Source: Candidatus Thorarchaeota archaeon
GTDB lineage: Archaea; Asgardarchaeota; Thorarchaeia; Thorarchaeales; Thorarchaeaceae
Direction of reading: 5' to 3'
Assembly (NCBI GenBank): GCA_030612005.1
Contig: JAUWOU010000008.1
Span: forward strand, 1 to 49,888
Length of the DNA: 49,888 bases
In this document: positions 1-9,339 of the stretch, one piece after another
Layout of the letters: each line of letters opens with the position of its first letter
How positions within the stretch are numbered: position 1 is the first letter of the stretch
Notes under the pieces: generated by a model
What the model saw: the letters and a program-made list of their open reading frames with translations, nothing else
Database searches by the model: none
Told to the model about the DNA's origin: nothing
Program-made: the position numbers and the translations under genes

Positions 1-63
1 ACCCGAGAAGTTGCTTGGATGAAAAAGAAATTTTGGGCGGCTGAAGCCAAGTCCGAAGACTGA
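1..63 (+). CDS. Possible 3' end of an upstream gene (partial)
   Basis: Frame 1 is open from the window edge for 20 codons and ends in TGA at 61-63. The peptide is basic and mixed (ends AAEAKSED), as a protein C-terminus would be; the other two forward frames stop early. Twenty codons are too few to identify a family. If real, it is convergent with the surface protein that ends at 86. Confidence 0.3.
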   Translation, partial: TREVAWMKKKFWAAEAKSED

Positions 64-85
64 CCTCAACAGCCTGTTTATTCTA

Positions 86-3000
86 TTACTTGCGACGATA
101 CATCACACAGACGAGCACAATAAGAGATACAACTCCACCAACTATCAAGTAGAGAGTAAATGGATTACCTTCACCAGTAGGAATAGTGGTAGTTCCAGTT
201 GAAGAACTCTGATATGCACTTGTGTATGCAACGAAGACAGGATCGCAGATTATCTCATGGCCACCCCAGTTCTCGTAACCAGCTGTCATGAAGAGCATGG
301 AAGCTTCAACATTCCAGTTAGTTACTGTACTGCCTGATGCAGACTCATACATTAGACTGAAAGCACCAATAGGAGCTGTAGATGATCCAGATGTGTAGAC
401 CGTAGAATGTCCATCGCCACCCCAAGTATATGGGAGTCCTCCCATTTCTACGCTGGCATAAGGACTGTCTTCAGAACCGAACTTGTAGTAGTCCGCATCC
501 TGACTTGCACCATTGTTATCACTAACAGGTTTTTCTCCAGCAGTATATTGTGTGACAGTTCCAGTAGCTAGAACTCCAAAGAAGTTCACTGCTAGGCTAC
601 GTCCTTCTAGTACACCGTTGTCGAAATCGTGCAGGGTCCAGTCACCAATTGTCTGGTCAACCTTGAATGAAACAGCGTGATTCCATGTTAATGGGTCCTC
701 TGCATCATAGTTAACCATGTCAATACTGAAGTGGATATCAAATGCCATCTCGTCGATGGTTGCACTAGTTACCCAGTAGTCGAAGTTGGTAGAATTCAAA
801 CCAATTGAACCCTCATAGGACTGTCTAAAGTCCCAAGCACCTCTCAGTGCTGTTGAGTGTTCTACCCTCAATGGATAGATAGTCACATCAACATCGCTGA
901 TAGTTACTCCAAAATCAATCTCAGTATCTGGACTGACAAAAACATTGCCTGAGTTATTTGTTGCACCGAAGGGTCTCCGGAGCTCCACATCACCGACTTG
1001 ATCAATAAGGACCAAGTGAGTTACCTCGTCGGTCACAACCTGACCTCTTTCAATTGAGAAATCAGGAGCGCCCTCAGAGGGACCTAGTCCATCATTGAAA
1101 ATCAACAGACCAGCATATGAAGCCCTGAAGTGAGCTAAAGTAGCTTGATCCTCTGCGATACTTACCCAGAAGTTCTGTGTAGTACCCCAAGCAAACCAAG
1201 TTGTTGTCCACTTGCCATCTTCAAGTCCTGGAATAGATGATGTATCAAGAGTGCGGTTCTTGGTTAGCCAAGACACGTACTCATATCCGGGAGTAGGTAT
1301 GTCGCTGGTCATATTTGCCCACATGATATCTTGAATATCAGACATCTCACTAGCATTGACTGATGTTCCATCAGAAGCGTGGTACCAATAGAAGGTCTCG
1401 TTCGCGTTGAACCAAATGTTCTGTTCTACAACACCCATCCAGTTAGAAGACCAAAATTCGTCGCCAGCTTCACCAGGTGTGGGATCAAAACCAACTCCGA
1501 CCCACATTCCTTCAACTGTGGTATTACCCCAGTCTTCCCAGAATCCAGTTCTTTTTACAAAGTACTGGTCGTCAAGTGTATACAAGTTACCATCAAGGTC
1601 GATTGCACCATCCTCAGTTACCGTCCAGATTGGAGGGGTGTAAGAAGGCACATCTCCTAGGCGAAGATGTCGTGGGCTCCAAAGAGTTTCACTTGAGATG
1701 TCAAGTTGGCGATACTCATCAGTCCATTCATCTACAATAGCATTGTATTGTGCAATAGTATATTCAGTTTCATTCAGATGATCTGGATAGGTCCAATGAG
1801 TTGTATTCCACCATCGAATATTCTGAATTTGTCCGACTTTAATCGTAGCCCTATCTATTACCATAGATGGAGCTTCTGCATCAAAGCTGAACTCAACGAT
1901 AACAGTAGTTAGATCCTCACTTAATGAAATCGTGAAATCAGATACGTTCCAATGATTTCGTGGAATGGGAATACTCCAAAGGAATACTCCACCAATCTCA
2001 TACATCGTAAGTCTGTAGAGAGTACTTGTAATTGAAGCGTCTGTATCAAAGTCCAACACCATTGTATGAGTGATGTCAAGTCGCCAATAGTGAGTATCAT
2101 TGCGATCCATGATTGATCCACTAACCGCAATTGTCACATCCTTCAACTCAGATGTCAAATTGAAGAATCCATCGGGGACTGGTTCATATACAACCGACCC
2201 GTCAATCAAGTTGATATCTCTATGTACTAACAGTGTCAGATTAAGAGGGTCACCCTGTTGTGCTACATTAGCAATGTCACCCAATGCGTCATAAACAAAA
2301 GCTTCAACGAATGCTGTGCGAAATGCTAACTTCATTGTTTCACGAGTAGTAATCTCTGGTCTAGCCACGAGTGGATTTCCATCCACATCAAGCACTGTTA
2401 CCAAACCCATCTCAGGGCGGATTATACCTCCATAATCCCAACCTGGGTCTAAGTCAGTTTCATTGGTGAAGTATCCGGCCCATTGAACTGTATGTCGACT
2501 ATCAAAGATACCAGTCTCTACAGGATCAGTAACATAGTATTTTGATAAATCAATAGTGCTGTTTTCGACAACTGTCAGATGTGGGAACCACATCCCAAGA
2601 CCACCACCAAGATCAAGCCATTCCCAGACAAGATCAAGGTAACCGGCAACAACATATGCATCGGTTTCATTGACTTTCAAAGCCATCGTAGGATAAAGGT
2701 CAACAGAATAGGTATCATTGAATTCAAGATTTCTATCAAAGAGAACACTATCACTTACGCTAATAGATTCAGGGTATGACCAGTTCACTGCAATTTGGTA
2801 CGCAGGGTCCCAAGTGAGCTGAGTGAATGGTATTAGTGTACTGCCGATTTCAGCGCCAGACATCATTCGGACAATGAATGTATCATTTACATCAGCATAA
2901 TGTAGGAGTCTATCAGTTTCATCAACTATCTCTGCATAGTAGTAATTGGGTCGTGAAAATTCAGTAGGATTCACTGCCATGCCTAATCCCATTGGAGGAC

Positions 3001-3640
3001 TTGCATATCGTCCCTCTGTGGCTGCGGTTAGCCATGAAGACGATACAGGTCTACCTTCGGTATCAATTACTTGCATACCAGTTGTTAAGATACTGGGGGC
3101 AATCGCTATGTTGTAAGAGATTGCAAAGATCACTTCATAGTAATCTGTTTCTTCAGTAAATTCAGAATTCAAAGAATCTAGAGTAATGAAATTTGAAGGT
3201 CTTGGTTCTTCAACCCCAGGAGCGTAAGTGAAACCTAAACTGTTCCATCGGTCAGAGGTTGCGTTGTATTCCAAACCAAATGCTGGTGCTCTAGGACCAA
3301 CTCTAGTTCCCCAGAACTGAGCTACTTCCAAATCATTTCCTACGCCTAGGAATGATTTCGGAATGATCAAATTAACTGTCAGATTCATTCCAACTTCAAT
3401 CCTATAGCTCTTCTCTGCTATGTCGGTACCATTTGAATACTCAATCCAAATGCTCGGTTGCGGTCCAAACACCCAGTCAGAGTGTTGTTCGGAATGTTCA
3501 AACTGTTGTGTTTCGTTTGCAACTTCCCAAGCAACACGCATAACTGGTTCAGGTGTAGTTTGCGCAATAGCAGGACTAATCGAACCTGCAACACCGACCA
3601 GCAATAATGCAATTAGTGTTACTGTGTATAATCGTTTCAT
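86..3640 (-). CDS. Giant secreted surface protein with C-terminal membrane anchor
   Basis: 1184 residues. It starts with a signal peptide (MKRLYTVTLIALLLVG, then AIAQ as a likely cleavage region) and ends with one membrane segment followed by YRRK, giving a large outer domain anchored at the C-terminus. The outer part is rich in Trp, Tyr, Asp, Asn and Thr with many N-x-S/T sequons, typical of N-glycosylated archaeal S-layer or cell-surface proteins. I recognise no catalytic motif or clear repeat. The ATG at 3640 was chosen because a strong GAGGTGG ribosome site lies just before it and the signal peptide begins there; a longer in-frame start at 3739 would bury the signal peptide. It stands alone behind a 242-base leader with two palindromes. 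It could be an S-layer component or a substrate-binding surface protein; the sequence does not decide. Confidence 0.8.
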   Translation of the reverse strand: MKRLYTVTLIALLLVGVAGSISPAIAQTTPEPVMRVAWEVANETQQFEHSEQHSDWVFGPQPSIWIEYSNGTDIAEKSYRIEVGMNLTVNLIIPKSFLGVGNDLEVAQFWGTRVGPRAPAFGLEYNATSDRWNSLGFTYAPGVEEPRPSNFITLDSLNSEFTEETDYYEVIFAISYNIAIAPSILTTGMQVIDTEGRPVSSSWLTAATEGRYASPPMGLGMAVNPTEFSRPNYYYAEIVDETDRLLHYADVNDTFIVRMMSGAEIGSTLIPFTQLTWDPAYQIAVNWSYPESISVSDSVLFDRNLEFNDTYSVDLYPTMALKVNETDAYVVAGYLDLVWEWLDLGGGLGMWFPHLTVVENSTIDLSKYYVTDPVETGIFDSRHTVQWAGYFTNETDLDPGWDYGGIIRPEMGLVTVLDVDGNPLVARPEITTRETMKLAFRTAFVEAFVYDALGDIANVAQQGDPLNLTLLVHRDINLIDGSVVYEPVPDGFFNLTSELKDVTIAVSGSIMDRNDTHYWRLDITHTMVLDFDTDASITSTLYRLTMYEIGGVFLWSIPIPRNHWNVSDFTISLSEDLTTVIVEFSFDAEAPSMVIDRATIKVGQIQNIRWWNTTHWTYPDHLNETEYTIAQYNAIVDEWTDEYRQLDISSETLWSPRHLRLGDVPSYTPPIWTVTEDGAIDLDGNLYTLDDQYFVKRTGFWEDWGNTTVEGMWVGVGFDPTPGEAGDEFWSSNWMGVVEQNIWFNANETFYWYHASDGTSVNASEMSDIQDIMWANMTSDIPTPGYEYVSWLTKNRTLDTSSIPGLEDGKWTTTWFAWGTTQNFWVSIAEDQATLAHFRASYAGLLIFNDGLGPSEGAPDFSIERGQVVTDEVTHLVLIDQVGDVELRRPFGATNNSGNVFVSPDTEIDFGVTISDVDVTIYPLRVEHSTALRGAWDFRQSYEGSIGLNSTNFDYWVTSATIDEMAFDIHFSIDMVNYDAEDPLTWNHAVSFKVDQTIGDWTLHDFDNGVLEGRSLAVNFFGVLATGTVTQYTAGEKPVSDNNGASQDADYYKFGSEDSPYASVEMGGLPYTWGGDGHSTVYTSGSSTAPIGAFSLMYESASGSTVTNWNVEASMLFMTAGYENWGGHEIICDPVFVAYTSAYQSSSTGTTTIPTGEGNPFTLYLIVGGVVSLIVLVCVMYRRK

Positions 3641-3708
3641 TTTTTTTTCCACCTCATCAAGAGCCAAGCGTGCTGCACTCCTCGTAAGCAGAACAACTGC
3701 TTGTCCAT

Positions 3709-3731
3709 CGCATAGATGCGAGAGTTCTCGC
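3709..3731. promoter_or_regulatory. Two overlapping palindromes upstream of the surface protein
   Basis: CGCATAGATGCG (3709-3720) overlaps GCGAGAGTTCTCGC (3718-3731); both are perfect inverted repeats with 2-base centres. They lie about 70-90 bases before the ATG at 3640, in the untranslated leader or promoter region. They could be an operator or alternative mRNA hairpins; the function is inference. The rest of 3641-3882 shows only AT-rich promoter-like sequence (for example around 3825-3845) and no convincing gene. Confidence 0.4.
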
Positions 3732-3882
3732 GGAGTCAAATGCTGGGTCTTGATTTTTTGGTGTATTCATCAAAGGTACATTCCTTGTTACCTCTAATGG
3801 AAAATCCGACAAACTGCAAATAATATTGTACAATTTTGTATATAGAACCATTGTGGATGATTCATCTAGAAAATCTGTTCGC

Positions 3883-5904
3883 CTATAACTCATCAAAATA
3901 GACCCTTAGAAGTTCTGCAATGCCTCGTGCGCGAGACACAGTACCTCTATCTCGATGCGGCTTTGAACCATCGAACATACCTGAAATGGTTCCAAGACAA
4001 CCTCTTCTAACCGCATTGAGAACTGGACGGAAGAACTTTTTCTCAGCTTTTGCTTTGTTTTCAGGAGTTCTTCCATTCACAGTTAACCAAGCAGAGATAT
4101 ACGGACCAATTAACCAAGGATGAACAGTCCCTTGATGTGCTGCTGCGGCTCTACTACGAGGACCACCAGTATAAGCACGGGCATACCTTGAATCACTTGG
4201 AGAGAGAGTTCTAAGTCCATAGGGAGTAAGAAGTTCCTTCGATACAATCTTCAGTACAGAATTAGCTTTCAGTGGATCAAGAAGCGGAAATGGAAGACTG
4301 AGTGCAAATATTTGGTTTGGTCTAATCGATTTATCCTTCACATCGTCAGTGACAACATCATACAGGTAACCAAGTTCAGAGTCCCAGAACGTTTGCTCAA
4401 AAGCCTCCTTAATCCATGATGCAACTGCCTGAAACTCGTAGGGGTCTCTTCCGATTATTTTACTCATCTCGCCCATTGCCATTAATACATTATACCAGAG
4501 AGCATTCACTTCTACACATTTTCCAATTCGAGGAGTCGGACACCAATCATCAATCCGCTCATTCATCCAAGAAACTTCAATTCCCTCAATGCCAGAGATG
4601 ATGAGACCATCGTGGTCCTCATGAATATCGTACTTGGTCCCAATTCTATATGATGCAATGATAGACTCCATTGTGTCCCAGATGATTCCTCTAAGAAACT
4701 CCACATCATTTGTGGATTGAAGATATTTGTGGACAGTCATAATGAACCAGAGAGATGCATCAACAGAGTCATACTCTGGTTGAATCCCACGATCTGGGAA
4801 GTCATTGGCAATAAGTCCATAACGTGAATGGCGAGCATAATTAGTCATAACTGCTCGCGCATCTTGAAACCGTCCAATTGACATTGTAAGGCCGGGTAGC
4901 GAAATCAAAGCATCCAGGCCGATATCTGCAAGTTCGTGATATCCTGCAATAACAGACCTCATTTTTGTTGACTCACGATCAACAATGAATGTATCAGCAT
5001 CAAGAATTAGCCACTCTACATCCTCATCGCGTTCTTTTGATGACATTGAATATGCTCGATCGTTGAGTATCTTTCTTCTTCGCAACTCTTCGAATCGAAG
5101 TTTTGCGAAATCTTTTCTCTCTGCTTTGGCTAGAGGACCAAGACTCTTCATCAATTCCTTTCGCGTAGGAGCAACTGCAAATAAGAAAGAGAGAAAGTGT
5201 TCACCAGGTTCCAATACTGTATGAAAAACACCAGGAATGACCATCTGCTCTTCATAAGGAAGCCCCATTGCTTTATCGCGGCGATAAATCTGAGGTTCTG
5301 TAATCCGTAGTTCACTTGGCATGAATTCCGCATCTGGGGTGTAAGCATACATCCAAGGACTGTTTGGCCGCTCGTCATACGAAAAGTAAGAGTGTGGGTC
5401 AATCACTTCGATTTCTGGAGTAAAGTCGAGATGAGGTGGTCGCGCATGAAGTTCCCTACAAGTCTGAAGTGGTGTCACGGTAAATACCGTTTCTTCTGTA
5501 TTCTTAAGTTCATAATTGACCACAGTAAGATTCCTTCTGTAGGCCATAAAGACTGTTTTCTCAAGCTCAACACAACCGGTCTTATAGATCATCTGTGGTA
5601 AAGGGTTGAGCTCGAACCGCCGAAGGTGCCTATATCCTCTGTGTGTAACACCTTTAGAGGTCTGCTGAGTACTCAGATTACACTCTCCATCTTTGTTCAC
5701 AATTGCCTCATCAACTCGTGAAAGAGTGAGCCAACGATCAACAGGAGGATGCAATGATGATACCAAGAGTCCATGATATCCTCTTACATTGAGACCTACA
5801 ATAGTAGAAGATGTATAGCCACCTAGACCATTTGTGTACAACCACTCAAATGTGACTGCTCGATTGAGTCGTAGGTCGGCATCTTCCAAAGATATCAATA
5901 GCAA
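3883..5904 (-). CDS. Glycogen debranching enzyme, amylo-alpha-1,6-glucosidase type (GH133-like)
   Basis: About 673 residues. The N-terminal part carries the GDE_N signature (EWLYTNGLGGYTSST, then RGYHGLL), and the C-terminal half is the alpha/alpha toroid with VIAGY, ISLPGL, DASLWF, TPRIGK, EVNALWYN, YGLRTLSP and HQGTVHPWLIGP. Family enzymes hydrolyse alpha-1,6 branch glucose of glycogen-type polysaccharide in the cytoplasm. The usual WFGDWGRD block reads ELADIGLD here: the Asp is kept but the Trp and Arg are lost. The frame is open to 6105, but family similarity begins about 20 residues after TTG 5904, and a GGAG site precedes the TTG codons at 5904 and 5898, so I place the start there. A start at 6105 would run through the divergent transporter's promoter and N-terminus. 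Divergent from the MFS gene, which may import or export sugars (inference). Confidence 0.88.
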   Translation of the reverse strand: MLLISLEDADLRLNRAVTFEWLYTNGLGGYTSSTIVGLNVRGYHGLLVSSLHPPVDRWLTLSRVDEAIVNKDGECNLSTQQTSKGVTHRGYRHLRRFELNPLPQMIYKTGCVELEKTVFMAYRRNLTVVNYELKNTEETVFTVTPLQTCRELHARPPHLDFTPEIEVIDPHSYFSYDERPNSPWMYAYTPDAEFMPSELRITEPQIYRRDKAMGLPYEEQMVIPGVFHTVLEPGEHFLSFLFAVAPTRKELMKSLGPLAKAERKDFAKLRFEELRRRKILNDRAYSMSSKERDEDVEWLILDADTFIVDRESTKMRSVIAGYHELADIGLDALISLPGLTMSIGRFQDARAVMTNYARHSRYGLIANDFPDRGIQPEYDSVDASLWFIMTVHKYLQSTNDVEFLRGIIWDTMESIIASYRIGTKYDIHEDHDGLIISGIEGIEVSWMNERIDDWCPTPRIGKCVEVNALWYNVLMAMGEMSKIIGRDPYEFQAVASWIKEAFEQTFWDSELGYLYDVVTDDVKDKSIRPNQIFALSLPFPLLDPLKANSVLKIVSKELLTPYGLRTLSPSDSRYARAYTGGPRSRAAAAHQGTVHPWLIGPYISAWLTVNGRTPENKAKAEKKFFRPVLNAVRRGCLGTISGMFDGSKPHRDRGTVSRARGIAELLRVYFDEL

Positions 5905-5945
5905 AAGGCTCCAGTGACTTTGTTTCTCAAACCTGTGACGGTTCC

Positions 5946-5961
5946 TGAATACTTTAAGGTT
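5946..5961. promoter_or_regulatory. Shared TATA-like element between debranching enzyme and MFS genes
   Basis: The near-symmetrical ACTTTAAGGT (5951-5960) reads as a TATA-like element on both strands. It lies about 45 bases before the debranching start on the minus strand and about 75 bases before the transporter start at 6035 on the plus strand. A single element serving both divergent genes is inference from spacing. Confidence 0.35.
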
Positions 5962-6034
5962 GTGTGATACGAGGTTTACCGCGGATATAGACACCATCAT
6001 AAGGGGCCCAATCGCAAATTCTCGAGATGATTTT

Positions 6035-7342
6035 ATGCCAGCAGATTCTGAACCATATCCAGTAGTCATGAGCGGAAGGTCTCGAAAGATTCTGGGACTT
6101 AACATGAATCTATGGCGCCTAGCTCTGGTAACAGGTATTGCTCAATTTGCAATGAGCTTGTGGCTATGGGAGTTCAGTATTTTTCTTGAGTTTGAAGTCG
6201 AGCTTTTACGATGGCAGATTGGATCAGTACTCTCAATTGGAACCTTAGCAATGATTCTAGGATTTATGGTATCAGGAATCATCGCAGATTTTATCGGGCG
6301 AAAGAATACAATGGTCATTTCCTTTATCCCATTGGCGATAGGTCTTCTCGGAATGTGGTTAAACCCTACTTGGCCGCTTATTGCTATTGAATATGCTATC
6401 GCAGAGTTTGGGTGGGCTTCAATTCTCGTTATCACAGCTGCAATCCCAGCTGATGAAATTGTAGCAGAGGGCGGATCCAATAGCGCAAGAACATTCACCA
6501 TGGTCCTATTACCTGCCTTTCTTGTCGATGGTCTTAGTCCCATTCTTGGAGGACTAATGCTTGAGAATGGGTACACAGCAAGTCATCTGCATCTTATCGC
6601 ATCTATTGGAGCTATCATAGCTCTGGTGGCTACATTTGCATTCGTAAGAGAATCCCTTACAAAAGATGTAATCAGTAAGGCAAGGAAAGGACCTATGATC
6701 ACTATCCGAGGCCTTGGAAAGAATTTCTGGAAGTTTGTCATTGGTATCGCAGGATTTATCTTTTTCATGAGAGCATCTGTTCCATATCTTGGAAATCTAG
6801 TTGTTGGTGAATGGGGAATTAGCGCGTCATACTACGGATACGCTTGGGCAGCCTATTCAATCACATGTGCGATACTCCTCTATTTCGCAGGTACACTTGC
6901 AGATAGAAATGTAAAAGCAGCAATAGTTGTAGCTCTCTTCGGGAATGCCATTATAATTATAGCATTCTCAATGTTACAAGGGTATTGGATCTTAGTTGGT
7001 TTGAATATTATGTGGGGGCTTCCAATTGGACTATGGATAGGCGCTGAAAACACGATTATTACAGGTAGTGTACCAGAAGAAATGAAGGGGCGTGCTTTGG
7101 GTACTTATCGTTATGCTACAAGTATGATAGGATTATTTGCATTTTCCTTTGGAGCATACATCTGGGAAATAAGCAATAGTCTCAGTTTCTTATTTGGATT
7201 TGCAGGTATTGCAACTTTGGTGTTCGCCTTCCTGATGATACCAGCTGTGAAATCAATCGATCTACCAGATGCTCAGAAAACACAGAATGGGGCATTAGAA
7301 GATAATAACGATGATATGAACGAGGAAACAACGACAAGTTAG
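6035..7342 (+). CDS. MFS transporter
   Basis: About 435 residues with roughly 12 membrane segments in two sets of six separated by a cytoplasmic loop (near 6650-6720). The loop after segment 2 has the MFS motif A form GIIADFIGRKN, and segment 8 is followed by the related FAGTLADRN. The C-terminal tail is acidic and hydrophilic (DNNDDMNEE). The family uses ion gradients or facilitated diffusion; the substrate cannot be read. Head-to-head with the debranching enzyme, so a sugar or glycoside is a reasonable guess. Start is uncertain: ATG 5960, 6035 and 6068 are in frame; 6035 follows a weak GAG and lies downstream of the TATA-like element, while 6068 gives the tightest N-terminus. Confidence 0.85.
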   Translation: MPADSEPYPVVMSGRSRKILGLNMNLWRLALVTGIAQFAMSLWLWEFSIFLEFEVELLRWQIGSVLSIGTLAMILGFMVSGIIADFIGRKNTMVISFIPLAIGLLGMWLNPTWPLIAIEYAIAEFGWASILVITAAIPADEIVAEGGSNSARTFTMVLLPAFLVDGLSPILGGLMLENGYTASHLHLIASIGAIIALVATFAFVRESLTKDVISKARKGPMITIRGLGKNFWKFVIGIAGFIFFMRASVPYLGNLVVGEWGISASYYGYAWAAYSITCAILLYFAGTLADRNVKAAIVVALFGNAIIIIAFSMLQGYWILVGLNIMWGLPIGLWIGAENTIITGSVPEEMKGRALGTYRYATSMIGLFAFSFGAYIWEISNSLSFLFGFAGIATLVFAFLMIPAVKSIDLPDAQKTQNGALEDNNDDMNEETTTS

Positions 7343-7419
7343 AACACTCGCTTATGCCGAGTAACGTTCTTATCTTGGTTTGGACACTACTATACTTGTC
7401 TGGAGTTGTGGGGACTACT

Positions 7420-9339
7420 ATGGATGATGACTCTTCTTTCATTGCGCGGCGCCTCAAGCAAACAGGAGGTCTACTTCTTGGGGGTGCTCAAAAACAGGTC
7501 AAGGATTACAAAGGAAAATTTGAGAGTCTCAAGGGAGTATACGATGAATTCATGTCAAAGTTACTACTTTCATATGATTCAGCAACATTTGACCCAAAGT
7601 TTGTAGACAAGTTCTTCGGAAAAAGAAATCTCAAGTTTGCGGGTATTGATGGTACTGTACTCAAATATGATATCTTTGACCTTCTGATATTTTTCGCGGG
7701 AGCTTACCCAGCTTTTGGTAACATTAAGATTGAAGAGAATGGAGAATCAAAAATCTCCTATGATGAGAAATATCTAGAACATGGAGTCGGTGTATCAAGT
7801 GTCCTTCCCATCTATATTAGTGAAGTACCACAAATAGATCAGACACTCCTGGTAAGATCTGAAAATGGTGAAGTAGACCATTCAATAAGCTATAGTGATT
7901 CATGGGTAATCGACAATTCAGCATTTGCGGACTTCATGATGGGTCTCTCAGAATTCTATCTGGGATACCAACTTGTACATTCCGAAGACCCTGTTGATAT
8001 CCTTCTTTTTGATCGAGTCTTTTCTTCCGAGGTTGCATCCTTCTATGCAGAAACCTCTGACTTCCGTCTAAATCTAGACAAGGAATGTGGGCTTATTGGA
8101 TACAAGATAAATGGTAGGCCTCTTACTAAAACAGAATGGATCTATGCACGACGTCTGTTTGGGAACCTGAAGATGGGAACACCATCTGCTCGTGGAGAAT
8201 TTCTATTACCCAGAATTATCATTGAACTCATGAATGCAGAGGGAAATAGTCTCACGCGGGACGAGCTAATAGAAAAGATGGGTCTTGACAATGAGTTCAG
8301 ACAAGCAAGATTGGATAAAGAACTTAAGAAAGGAATTAAAGGCACGAGAGATGCAGAGGGAGTTTTTGTTAGAAAGAAAGAGCATTTTGTGTTAAAACCT
8401 CAGTACCGTGATCTGAAGAAAAGAATGCAGACACTAATAGAAGATGTGTGTGGACGACTCTTTTCAACTGACCCCGAAGTTGGCTATGAAGATCGTTTCA
8501 AGATAAATGGTCGATGGTTGACAACGAGCGATCTTGCATTCTTGAGTTTGGTATCACTCTATATGACCGTGGAAAAATGTTGGGAAGATCGCATCCTTCT
8601 GGTAGGAGTTGCCAAGGATACTTCAGCAAGAGACCTCAAGAGACAGGTTCTACCAGTTCTGAACTTTGTAGGGAGATTCAAAGGTGGATTTACAGATAGA
8701 CGCGAGGATACTCCAGATACCGACCGAATGATTCTCCAGTGGATATCGCTTCATGAACGTGAACACTTGAAGGTTCCATGGGCGTCAGTGGAATATGACA
8801 CTGCATTCAAGACGATTGTACCACATCTTGAGAGAACACCAGGGTTAGTATCAGGTGCAAGAAGAAATCAAATATCTCTTGATAGAACTTTTCTCAAGTC
8901 CTACTTTCAGCTTTGTCAAGCAAGCTCAGATCCCAAACTTAGAAGCAATGTATTGCTTTACGACCGTCTGATGTATCCAGATTTTGATGGTCAGCCTGCA
9001 CAGACTGTTAATCTCAAACATGATTATGAAAATAGACCAGATTATCCAGAGCCAGTAGACGTTGTATTCTATGAGGGGCAGGAAAATCAGATCCAATCAT
9101 TCATTATTCCACTATTCAAAGCAATGACAAGTATGAGTATTCCAGAATTGTTTGGGCATCTTAAGCCGCTATTCGTTGCTGATAAAATAGCAAAATACCA
9201 TTTCACACAAATACAAGGGATGGTTGAGAGCACAGGTAACTGGTTGATAAACCGTCCAGACCTACGAGAGTTCCTGTTCTATCTCAGCAGTTTTAGAGAA
9301 AGGAGATCTAGTCATGAGCAATCAAGAAGAACTTCATAA
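7420..9339 (+). CDS. nurA: NurA-like nuclease, unusually long
   Basis: 639 residues. FAGIDGTVLKYD near the N-terminus matches the first catalytic Asp motif of NurA (RNase H-like fold), and ILLVGVAKDTSARDLK followed by RSNVLLYDRL matches later NurA motifs. Family NurA works with HerA as an end-resecting nuclease in archaeal double-strand-break repair. Common NurA proteins are about 300-450 residues; here the central part (about 8160-8460) adds a helical block that looks like a winged helix (SLTRDELIEKMGL). I prefer ATG 7420 (GGGG six bases upstream) over ATG 7354, which would add a hydrophobic stretch unsuited to a cytosolic nuclease. The next gene starts inside this one, so the two are translationally coupled. 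Confidence 0.78.
   Translation: MDDDSSFIARRLKQTGGLLLGGAQKQVKDYKGKFESLKGVYDEFMSKLLLSYDSATFDPKFVDKFFGKRNLKFAGIDGTVLKYDIFDLLIFFAGAYPAFGNIKIEENGESKISYDEKYLEHGVGVSSVLPIYISEVPQIDQTLLVRSENGEVDHSISYSDSWVIDNSAFADFMMGLSEFYLGYQLVHSEDPVDILLFDRVFSSEVASFYAETSDFRLNLDKECGLIGYKINGRPLTKTEWIYARRLFGNLKMGTPSARGEFLLPRIIIELMNAEGNSLTRDELIEKMGLDNEFRQARLDKELKKGIKGTRDAEGVFVRKKEHFVLKPQYRDLKKRMQTLIEDVCGRLFSTDPEVGYEDRFKINGRWLTTSDLAFLSLVSLYMTVEKCWEDRILLVGVAKDTSARDLKRQVLPVLNFVGRFKGGFTDRREDTPDTDRMILQWISLHEREHLKVPWASVEYDTAFKTIVPHLERTPGLVSGARRNQISLDRTFLKSYFQLCQASSDPKLRSNVLLYDRLMYPDFDGQPAQTVNLKHDYENRPDYPEPVDVVFYEGQENQIQSFIIPLFKAMTSMSIPELFGHLKPLFVADKIAKYHFTQIQGMVESTGNWLINRPDLREFLFYLSSFRERRSSHEQSRRTS

Noticed and set aside
3420-3797. 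Plus-strand open frame of 125 codons over the start of the surface protein
   Set aside because: It is antisense to the signal peptide and leader of the surface gene, has no ribosome site and reads as low-quality composition.
3657-3896. Minus-strand open frame between the surface protein and the debranching gene
   Set aside because: It overlaps the end of the debranching gene and the palindromic leader, with no coding pattern in the peptide.
5905-6105. Longer N-terminus for the debranching enzyme
   Set aside because: It would add about 67 residues without family similarity and overlap the divergent transporter's promoter and start.
6142-6576. 144-codon minus-strand frame inside the MFS gene
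   Set aside because: It is antisense to membrane segments with no start signal; the MFS frame explains the region.
7354-7419. Upstream ATG giving NurA a signal-like hydrophobic N-terminus
   Set aside because: NurA is cytosolic and ATG 7420 has a better ribosome site; the hydrophobic residues look like leader sequence read in frame.
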